DNA of 64,000 nucleotides from Labrys monachus (GTDB lineage: Bacteria > Pseudomonadota > Alphaproteobacteria > Rhizobiales > Labraceae): contig NZ_JAUSVK010000001.1 in assembly GCF_030814655.1 (NCBI RefSeq), positions 5,401,001 through 5,465,000 on the forward strand, read 5' to 3'. Below are positions 1 to 9,000 of the stretch, one piece after another (position 1 is the stretch's first letter; every line of letters begins with the position of its first letter). A program made the translations under genes and the position numbers. The notes under the pieces were generated by a model that did not search any database, had not been told where the DNA came from, and worked only from the letters and a program-made list of their open reading frames with translations.

Positions 1-3
1 CGC

Positions 4-1137
4 TCAGCTGAACAGCGCCGCCCTCTTCTTGAAGGGCATGGCTTCGATTTCGGCGACCGTCATCCGGGGCGCCGTGGGAAGACGCGACCAGGATGACGAA
101 CGGACCAGCGCCTGAGGTTCGGCCTCTTTGGCCGGCGGTTCCTCGGGCTCCAGCCTGAGCGGCGCCGAGAAGACCGATTCCGCGTTCTCGGCCGGCTCTT
201 CGTCGACGAAGGTCACCAGCCCGCTGCGAACCTGCTTCGGCGGTGCCTCGCGGGGCACGGCCAGCAGCGTCGCCATATCGAGCCGGCTGCGCCGTGACGC
301 AGCCAGGTGATTGACGGGCAGCTTCAATTCCGGGCGCTGCGCATCGCGTGCCAGAAGCGCGTCGGCAGCCTCTTCGTCCAGTTCGAGGATCGGAAAAGGC
401 TCCGAGGCGCTGCTTGTCGCAGGCGCCGCGCCCTCGGCGTCCGCGCCGGCTTCGACCGGTGCCGGCGCGCCCCGCACCGGAGGCTCAGACTCGGCCGGCG
501 GTTCCTCGCTCGGGCCGGACGCGACATCCGGATCCGGCTGAGCCGCGGCAACGGCTTCCGGCTGCGTGGCCGCTACGGGTTCGGCCCCCGCTTCCGCGAC
601 TGCATCCTGCTGCGCCTCGGCGACCGGCTCGTCCGCAACGGGTTCCGCCTGCGCCTGTGCGGCGATGGCCGGCGGCTCTGCGCCAATCTCGGTGTCGGAT
701 TGAGCTGCGGGAGCCGGCTCGGGCAATCCTGCGGCAACCGTCTCGGCCGGCTGCCCGGCGACCGGCTCTTCGGCGGGCCCCGGTTCGCGCGGTTCGATAT
801 CCGCCTCGATGCGGATGGCCTGGGAAGCCGACGCCGACATGCGCCGGATCGCCGCACCCGCGGTATCGGCCGAAAGCGGTATTTCCGCCTCGGCGATTGC
901 CCGGGCGATATTCGCCATTCCCTTGGCGACCTCGCTGCGGGCATCCGTCGAAGCGGCGCTTTCGACCAGACGCTCCAGTCGGTGTATGGCGGCAAGCACC
1001 GCCGCCGTGTCGGCATTGCGATTCCGGCGGGCATATTCGGCCAGGAACCAGCGACCGCGCGCCGTTTCCATGACTGCCGCCTCGATGGCACCATAATCCT
1101 CTTCGCTCAGGAGAGGCTGCGGCGGAACCGGTTGCAT
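4..1137 (-). CDS. Ala/Pro/Glu-rich protein of unknown function
   Basis: 377 residues from the ATG at 1137; a TTG lies one codon upstream. Residues 1-100 look folded and helical and include the stretch RGRWFLAEYARRNRNADT, which I recall from Hyphomicrobiales hypothetical proteins. Residues about 110-250 are a low-complexity Ala/Pro/Glu linker, probably disordered. The C-terminus ends in a short helical segment (TVAEIEAMPFKKRAALFS). There is no signal peptide or membrane helix, so it is probably cytoplasmic. No strong Shine-Dalgarno sequence is visible. It lies downstream of dgcA in the same direction after a 204-bp gap. The function is unknown; a scaffold or adaptor role is only a guess from the linker architecture. 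Confidence 0.7.
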   Translation of the reverse strand: MQPVPPQPLLSEEDYGAIEAAVMETARGRWFLAEYARRNRNADTAAVLAAIHRLERLVESAASTDARSEVAKGMANIARAIAEAEIPLSADTAGAAIRRMSASASQAIRIEADIEPREPGPAEEPVAGQPAETVAAGLPEPAPAAQSDTEIGAEPPAIAAQAQAEPVADEPVAEAQQDAVAEAGAEPVAATQPEAVAAAQPDPDVASGPSEEPPAESEPPVRGAPAPVEAGADAEGAAPATSSASEPFPILELDEEAADALLARDAQRPELKLPVNHLAASRRSRLDMATLLAVPREAPPKQVRSGLVTFVDEEPAENAESVFSAPLRLEPEEPPAKEAEPQALVRSSSWSRLPTAPRMTVAEIEAMPFKKRAALFS

Positions 1138-1341
1138 CAAATGGCGCTCGTCAATTTAAGAACACGGGCATGAAAATATTAACGAATCACTCGAAGGCGA
1201 GTGTTACCTCTCTATAAGGCATACGGCCGGGGAGAGCTAACGCCCCGCCGAGTTTTCCCCGATGCCGTTGTTTCGTTCAAGGACCGCACCGGCCGCGACG
1301 CCCGTCCGTCGCCGCGCCCTGCCGAACCGCCGTCTCCGGGG

Positions 1342-2325
1342 TCAGCCCCAGAGGGCAGGATCGGGCGGATGGACAGTGCTGCCTTCATAGAGCAGGCCGG
1401 CTTGGCGGTCCTTCGCCAGCAGGAGCGGCCCGTCGAGGTCGACGACACGGGCCTGGCCGGCCAGGAGCAGCGCCGGCGCCATCGCCAGCGAGGTTCCGAC
1501 CATGCATCCGATCATCAGGTCGAAGCCGAGAGCGGAGGCGTCGCGGGCCAGCGCGATCGCTTCGGTCAGGCCGCCGGCCTTGTCGAGCTTGATGTTGATC
1601 GCGTCGTAACGCCCCGCCAGTCCGGGTAGGGAGGCCCGGTCATGCAGCGATTCGTCGGCGCAGACCGGGACGATGCGCTCGATTTCGGCAAGGGCGGCGT
1701 CCTCCGAGGCCGGCAGGGGCTGCTCGATCAGCACGACGCCGGCCTGTGCGCAGGCGGCGAAGTTGCGGGCGAGGTCGTCCGCCCGCCATCCCTCATTGGC
1801 ATCGACGATCAGGCTCGAATGCGGTGCGTTGCGCCGCACCGCCGCGATGCGCGCGGCATCGTCGGGCCTGCCGAGCTTCACCTTCAGCAGGGGCCGGTGC
1901 GCCGCGGCGGCGGCCGCCTCGCCCATGGCGTCGGCATCTCCGAGGGAGAGCGTATAGGCCGTCGTCACCGGGCGAGGCTGCGGCAGCCCGGCCAACTGCC
2001 AGACCGGCCGGCCGGCGATCTTCGCCTCAAGGTCCCACAGCGCGCAATCGACCGCATTGCGTGCGGCGCCCGGGGGCATCGAGCGCTGCAGCGCGTCCCG
2101 GCTTGCCTCCGCCTCGATGGCGGCCCGCTGCGCTTCGATGGCCTCGGCAATACCCTCCACCGTCTCGCCATAGCGGGCATAAGGCACGCATTCGCCCCGC
2201 CCGACATGATCGCCGCACGAGATTTCCACCACCACCACGACCGCTTCGGTGCGCGAGCCCCGCGCGATCGTGAAGACGGCTGCCAGCGGCCAGCGCTCCA
2301 CGGCGATGGAAAGGCGCCGGCTCAT
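1342..2325 (-). CDS. dgcA: N-acetyl-D-glutamate racemase DgcA / dipeptide-epimerase type enolase-superfamily enzyme
   Basis: 327 residues, muconate-lactonizing/enolase superfamily. The KxK motif (LLKVKLG), metal ligands in the IVDANEGW, LIEQPL and CADES segments, and the opposite catalytic Lys (INIKLDKAGG) are all present, so the enzyme should be active. Family members epimerise L-Ala-D/L-Glu dipeptides or racemise N-acetyl-D-glutamate; sequence alone does not separate these. The ATG at 2325 overlaps the ferredoxin stop codon (ATGA), which fixes the start and implies translational coupling. The usual partner dgcN is not adjacent. The in-frame extension to 2526 is the ferredoxin gene read in another frame. 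Confidence 0.8.
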   Translation of the reverse strand: MSRRLSIAVERWPLAAVFTIARGSRTEAVVVVVEISCGDHVGRGECVPYARYGETVEGIAEAIEAQRAAIEAEASRDALQRSMPPGAARNAVDCALWDLEAKIAGRPVWQLAGLPQPRPVTTAYTLSLGDADAMGEAAAAAAHRPLLKVKLGRPDDAARIAAVRRNAPHSSLIVDANEGWRADDLARNFAACAQAGVVLIEQPLPASEDAALAEIERIVPVCADESLHDRASLPGLAGRYDAINIKLDKAGGLTEAIALARDASALGFDLMIGCMVGTSLAMAPALLLAGQARVVDLDGPLLLAKDRQAGLLYEGSTVHPPDPALWG

Positions 2326-2642
2326 GCCTGCTTCTCGGGCGTGGTGACGGTGAGGCCGTCGAGATTGTCGCGCACGCGGATCTGGCAGGACAGGCGAGAT
2401 GTCGGCCGGACATCGAAGGCGAAGTCCAGCATGTCCTCCTCCATCGGCTCGGGCTCCCCGACCAGCGGCATGAAGGCCTCGTCGACATAGACATGGCAGG
2501 TCGCGCAAGCGCAGGCGCCTCCGCATTCGGCCAGAATGCCCGGAATGCCGTTACGGATGGCTGCTTCCATCACAGTCGAGCCGGCTTCGGCCTCGACCTC
2601 TCGAATCTGTCCCTTGTGATCGCGGAAATTGATTCTTACCAT
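2322..2642 (-). CDS. 2Fe-2S ferredoxin, adrenodoxin/FdxB-like
   Basis: 106 residues. Cys40, Cys46, Cys49 and Cys86 give the C-x5-C-x2-C-x36-C spacing of vertebrate-type [2Fe-2S] ferredoxins; there is an additional Cys44. The protein is acidic, as expected for an electron carrier to a ferredoxin reductase, P450 or other oxygenase. It is first in a two-gene unit and its stop overlaps the dgcA start by 4 bp. No reductase or P450 gene lies nearby, so its redox partner must be encoded elsewhere. Confidence 0.88.
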   Translation of the reverse strand: MVRINFRDHKGQIREVEAEAGSTVMEAAIRNGIPGILAECGGACACATCHVYVDEAFMPLVGEPEPMEEDMLDFAFDVRPTSRLSCQIRVRDNLDGLTVTTPEKQA

Positions 2643-3043
2643 GGTGGGTCCCGGCTTTCGATAGAGGTTCTATACAGACCCGTCCGGCACGGTTCCAGTG
2701 TGGAGGGGCCCCGATTTCCGTCGGCAGAATCGCCGGAAAATCCAGGCCGGGCGCGCGAGGGCTGCGCTTATCCTGCTTGAATCAGGGGAAACTCCGAAAT
2801 TAGACGGTTTTTTCGCGCTTCAAGAGTGGTAAAAAAGTCGTTAACGATGCTGTATGAAAGCTGCCGGCGGCGGTTTTAATTCGGGATCGCGCAGGATAGG
2901 ATTTTAGTACGGCACCTGCGTCCTCGTTTCGGGGACCATGTGGCATCGCTTCATCCGAAGCGATGTGGAGACTGATGCCTCTGGTCGCGTGGATGATTTC
3001 GGGTTCACGCGGGCGGCGGCGATTAAGTGGCGTGAGGCACGTT
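2643..3043. other. Divergent intergenic region
   Basis: 401 bp between the ferredoxin gene (leftward) and the giant coiled-coil gene (rightward). It should hold both promoters. I see no convincing palindrome or consensus promoter. The Shine-Dalgarno GAGG at 3034-3037 sits 6 bp before the ATG at 3044 and decides that start over the upstream in-frame ATG codons from 2963. Confidence 0.4.
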
Positions 3044-6000
3044 ATGTCGAAGAAGTCGAAGGTGCAGGATCCGGCCGACGCCGCCCTGTCTGCGATCGAG
3101 GAAGCGCTCAACATGAGCAAATCCGGCGCCGACGCGACAGACGGTGAGCGTGCTCAATTGCCCAAGGTCGACGACGGCTTCAATTTCGATATCGAGCCGG
3201 AGCCGAAGGCGCGGCCTTCCGTGTCGCGCGCTCAGGAAAAGCCCGCTGCGGTACGGGCGCCGGAGAAGGCCTTTGCCAGGGAGCGCCGCGCCCCGGCCAA
3301 TGACGACCGGGCGAGCGTGGGGCAGTTGCTCCAGGCCCTGCAGCGCCGCCCGTCGCTGATGCCCTATTATATTGCTGTCGCCTTGAGCGCGCTGTGGTTC
3401 GCCGGCGGCATCTTCCTGTTGCGGGTGACGGGGAATATCCAGGTCGGCGCCCTCTTCAATCCGGCGACCTACCAGGCCAGCCCCGGCCTCGCGCTCGGCG
3501 TCCTCTCCATCCTGCTTCCGCCCGTCTTCTTCTTCGCCATGGCGGCGCTATTCTGGCGCGCCCAGGAGATGCGCTATGTGACGCGGTCCATGACCCAGGT
3601 CGCCCTGCGTCTGGCCGAGCCCGAAGGCGCGGCATCCGAATCCGTCACCTCGGTGGGCCAGGCGATCCGGCGCGAGGTCGCGGCCATGGGCGACGGCATC
3701 GACCGCGCCCTCGCCCGCGCGAGCGAGCTCGAGATCATGGTCCACAACGAGGTCTCCATGCTCGAGCGCTCCTATTCGGAGAGCGAGCAGCGCATCCGTT
3801 CGCTGGTCGAGGACCTGTCGGCGCAGCGCGAGGCCATCGTCGGCAATGCCGACCGCGTCCGCTCGGCCATCGTTGTCGCCCATGACGACCTGACCCTCGC
3901 CTTGGGATCGGTCGCCGGCCGCATCTCCTCGGAAGTCTCCGAAGCCGGCCTGCAGGTGATGCGCTCGTTCGGCGATCGCGGCAGCCAGATCACCTCCGAG
4001 CTCGCCAAGGTCGGCGACCACATGGTCGACGCCATGGCCAACCGCGGCACGACCCTGATCGACCGCATGGCCGTCACGGCCGAGGAGGTCAACCGCGCTC
4101 TGACGAGTTCCTCCGAACTCGTCACGGACCATCTCAACCAGCGCGCCGCCGAGATCACGGAGACGCTGACCTCCACCTCCAACCAGATCAACGAGACCTT
4201 TGCGTCGAGGGCGAACGAGATCTGCGAGACCCTGTCTTCACGGGCGACGCTGCTGAACGAAACGCTCACGCGCAACAGCGAGAACATCGTCAGCGACATC
4301 GTCGAGCGCGGTACGGCGGTCAACGATACGCTGGTGCGCACCGGCGCGAGCCTGAGCAACGCCTTCGCCGAGGGCACGGATGTCGTCGTTCGGTCGATTC
4401 GCGACACCGGCTCCAAGATGGTCGAGCAGATCGTCGGCAGCGTCGCAGAAGTGAACAACACCCTGCGCAGCACCGGCGATGCGATCCTCTCCGATCTGCA
4501 GAACCGCGGCATGGACGTCGCCGACAAGCTCGAGACGAGCGCCACGCATATCGCAGAGATCATCACCACCCGCGGCGGCGACCTCGCCGAGCGCCTGAGC
4601 AGCACCGGCGAGCGCATCCACGAATCGATCGTCGTCGGCGGCGGCGATATCGATCGCCGTCTGGCCGCCACCGGGCAGACCATCGTCAACGCCATCGAGA
4701 AGCGCAGCACCGAGGCACAGGCCGCCGTCTCGGCCGCAGCCCACAGCCTGCAGGCCGCGCTGGAGGAGGAAGGCACCCAGCTTTCCACCCGTATCAGCGT
4801 CGCCGCCCGCGAGGCTTCCGGCATTCTCGGCATCAGCGGCGACACCCTCACCCGCGTGATCGGCGAGCGCAGCAATGCGGCCGTGGCACAGATCAACTTC
4901 GGCGTGTCCCGCCTCGAGAGCACGGTGGAGGCGCAGACCAAGGCCTTCAGCAAGACGCTGGTCGAACGCCTGCAGCAGCACGAGAAGCGCAGCCTCGAAA
5001 TCGCCGACCAGCTGCATTCGCGCCTCGACGAACGCCTGTCGGCGCTCGAAACCCGCAGCCTCAGCCATGCCCAGCAGGTGCATGCGACGCTGGACGACAC
5101 CCTGTCGGGCTTCGATACGCGCTTCGCCGACAGCGCCTCGACCATCCACGGCAGCCTCGAAAGCCGCATGACCGAATTCGAGCACCGCTTCCAGTCGCTC
5201 TCGACCCTCGCCCATGCCGACCTCGATCGCCGCCTCAGCGATTTCGAGGTGCGCTTCGCCGCGAATATCCAGAACAACCGCAACGGCCTGGACGAGACCC
5301 TGAACGCCTTCGAGCAGCACTTCAACGTCAGCGCCGAGGGCGCCCATCAGGCCCTGGACAAGCGTCTGAACGAGTTCGAAAGCCGCTTCGCGGCCAACGC
5401 CTATCGGGCGCATGGCGACATCGACCGCCGCCTGGGCGATTTCGAGAATCGCTTCACCGCCGTCGTGCAGGAAAACCGCAGCGGACTGGGCGAGATGCTG
5501 AAGTCCTTCGAGGAAAGCTTCAGCACCGTCTCGGATGGCACTCACCAGGCCCTCGACCGGCGCCTCACCGAATTCGAGTTCCGGTTCAACGGCACGGCCC
5601 ACAACACGCGGAACGTCATCGAGCGCCGTCTCAGCGATTTCGAGCAGTTCTTCAGCGGCGCGGCGGAAAACACCCACACCACCCTCGATCAGCGCCTTTC
5701 CGAATTCGAACAACGTTTCGTCGGCAATGCCGGCAACGCGCATGCCATGCTCGATGCCCGCATGAAGGATTTCGAGGACCGGTTCCATACGCTGACGACC
5801 GCCGCCACCGCCAGCATCGCCAACCGCATCTCCAGCTTCGAAACCAACTTCAGCACCGGCCTCCGCGACAGCCAGCTCGACATCGAGGGCCGCCTGGCGG
5901 ATTTCCAATCCCGTTTCGACTCCGGCGTGCAGAACACCCAGGCCAGCCTCGACGAAAGCCTCGCCGCCTTCGAAGCGCGCTTCACCAACAACACGGCGAC

Positions 6001-9000
6001 GGTCCGTTCCTCGCTCGATCAGCGCTTCGGCACGTTCGAGACGCATTTCCTCAACGGCTCCACGGCCCTGCAGGAGGCGCTCGACCAGCGTCTGGCCACG
6101 CTGCAGGCACAGATTGCCGCGAACACCGACGTGGTTCACGACACCCTCGCCGAGAAGCTGGGCAACTTCGAAAACCGCTTCCAGTCGGATGCGACCGCGG
6201 TCAATGCCACGCTCGACGCGCATCTGCGTGATTTCGAATCGACCCTCGAAAAGCGTCTGGTCGATGCGACGCAGGCGATCGAAGGCCAGATCGGCGCGCT
6301 CGATGCCGTCATCACCGGCCGGGGCGGCGTGCTCGCCAGCCGCATCAGCGAGGATTCGCGTGCGCTCAGCAACGACATCGCGCAGAAGCTGCTCGGCTTC
6401 GAGAGCGCGATGCAGCGGCATGGCTCGCGCCTGACCGACCATGTCGAGGAGCACACCAATACGGCGGTGTCCCTCCTCGGCGGCAAGCTCGAGGCCTTCG
6501 AGACGCGCTTCGGCTCCCATACCGTCAGCGTCGCGCAGACCCTGGACGAAAGGCTCATCGCCCTCGACGAGAAGCTGTCCGTCCTGGACGAACGCTTCGC
6601 CGACAAGGCAAGCAATTTCGCCCAGACGCTCGATGGCCGCTTCGCCCGCATCGATCAGGGCCTGGACAACCGTGCCCGCGCCCTCAACGAGACCCTTGCC
6701 ACACGCACGCTCGAACTCGCCCGGCTCCTGGGCGAGGGCGGCCAGAACGTGACCGCCTCGATCGACGGCAAGGCAAAGGAGATCGTCGATCTCATCGACG
6801 GCCGCACCTCGATCATCGCCGATCTCCTGGCGCGCCGGGCCGACGAGATCTCCATGCTGCTCGGCGTCAAGGGCCATGACATCACCGAGTCCATCAATGC
6901 CCGGGTCCAGGAACTGACCGACCACCTCGGCAGCCGCAGCCTCGCCGTGACGGACGATTTGTCTTCGAAGGCGTCCGAGATCGCCGATCTCTTCGACGGC
7001 AAGGCCTCGATCATCGCCGGCACGCTCACCACCAAGGTCGGCGACGTTCATGCCGCCCTCGACGAACGCGTCGGCGAAATCGCCCAGTCGCTCGATACGC
7101 GCATCACGCGCTTCGAGCGGGATGTGGTCGATCGTCTGCGCGACCTGTCCAGCGCGCTCGACGAGCGCAGCCTGCATATTGCCAGCGCGCTCAACGAGAA
7201 GGTGCAGAGCGTCTCCGACAATCTCGTGCAGAACGCCGCCACCGTGGGTGCCACGCTCAGCCGCCTTTCGGACGATGTCGGCGCCAAGCTGGCCGACCGC
7301 GCCGCGGTGATCAACACGCTGCTGAGCAGCCATTCCGATGCGATGGCCAACCTTCTCGACGAGCGCGGGCAGGCGCTGGTCGGCACGCTTGCGGCCCGCA
7401 GCGCCGCGATGACGGCGGAACTCGGCGACATCTCGCAGGGCGTGAGCAAGGCGATCGACCAGCGCAGCCTGGCGCTGGTGGGCGCCCTGACGGCCAGCAG
7501 CGAAGCCGCGACCCTGGAACTCGGCGCCCTCGCCGACAGCGTGGCGAAGGTGCTGGACGAGCGCGGCCAGGCCCTGGTCGGCACGCTGACGATGCGCGGC
7601 GATGCCATGGCCGCCAGGCTGAGCGACGCGGCGCAGGGCCTTGCCAGGTCGATCGACGACCGGAGCGATGCCCTGGTCGGCACTCTCGGCGATCGCGGCG
7701 CTGCGATGAACGCCCAGCTGGGTGAGTTCACGCAGAGCCTGACGAAGGCCATCGACGAGCGCGGCGAAACCCTCGTGGGCAGGCTGGCCGAGCGCAGCGA
7801 CGCCATGACGGCCGAGCTCGGCGTCCTCGCCAACACGCTTGCCGACCGCGGCCAGGCCCTGGTCGACATCCTGACCGTACGCGGCCAGACGATGACCGCC
7901 GAGCTCGGCGATCTCGCCCAGACCGCCGCGAACGTGCTGGACGAACGCAGCCAGGCCCTGGCCGGCACGCTCGTCCAACACAGCGAATCGGTCACGACGG
8001 AGCTCAGTGTGCTCGCGTCCAGCGTGGCCTCGATGCTCGACGAACGCGGCCAGGCCCTGGTCGGCAACCTCACCACCCGCGGCGAGGCGATGACCACGGA
8101 ACTGGTCAACCTCACCGATCACGTCCAGACGACGTTGGACGAGCGCAGCCGCGCCTTGACCGGCGTCGTCATGGGCCGCACGGAAACGGTATCCACGGAG
8201 CTGCACGCCCTCGCCGAGAGCGTGGCGAGGATCCTCGACGAGCGTGGCCAGGCCCTGATCGGCACCCTGACCGAGCGCAGCGATTCCGTGGCGAGCGAGC
8301 TGAGCGTGCTCACCGAGGGGGTGGCCAGGGTGCTCGACGAGCGCGGCCAGGCTCTGGTGGGAACGCTGACCGGCCGCAGCGAATCGGTTGCGACGGAGCT
8401 TGCGCTCCTGGCCGACCGGGTCGCGAAGGTCCTCTCCGAGCGCGGGCAGTCGCTGGTCAGCATGCTGACCGAGCGCAGCGCCACCGTCACGACCGAACTC
8501 GGCGTGCTCGCTTCGAGCGTGACGACGACGCTCGACGAGCGCAGCCAGGCCTTGATCGCCACGCTGACCGAGCGCAGCGCCGCCGTCACCAACGAACTCG
8601 GCGTCGTCGCCTCCGGCATCACCACGGCTCTCGACGAGCGCGGCCAGGCCCTGGTCGGCACGTTCGGCGAGCATGGCGATGCCCTGGTCGGTCTGCTCGG
8701 CCAGCGCAGCAAGGCCATGAGCTCGGAGCTGGACGATCTCGTGCGCACCATGTCGAACACGCTCGACGAACGGAGCAAGGCGCTCGTCCTGACCTTGGCC
8801 GAACGCAGCGAGGCGATGACGGCTGAGCTCGGTTCCCTCGCCGGCACCGTGGCCACGACGCTCGATGAGCGGGGCAAGATCCTCGTCGGCACGCTCACGG
8901 CACGCAGCGAAGCGATGTCCACGGAACTCGGCGATCTCGCCCACACCGTTGCCAACACGCTCGACGAGCGCAGCCAGATCCTCGTCAACACGCTGGTCGA

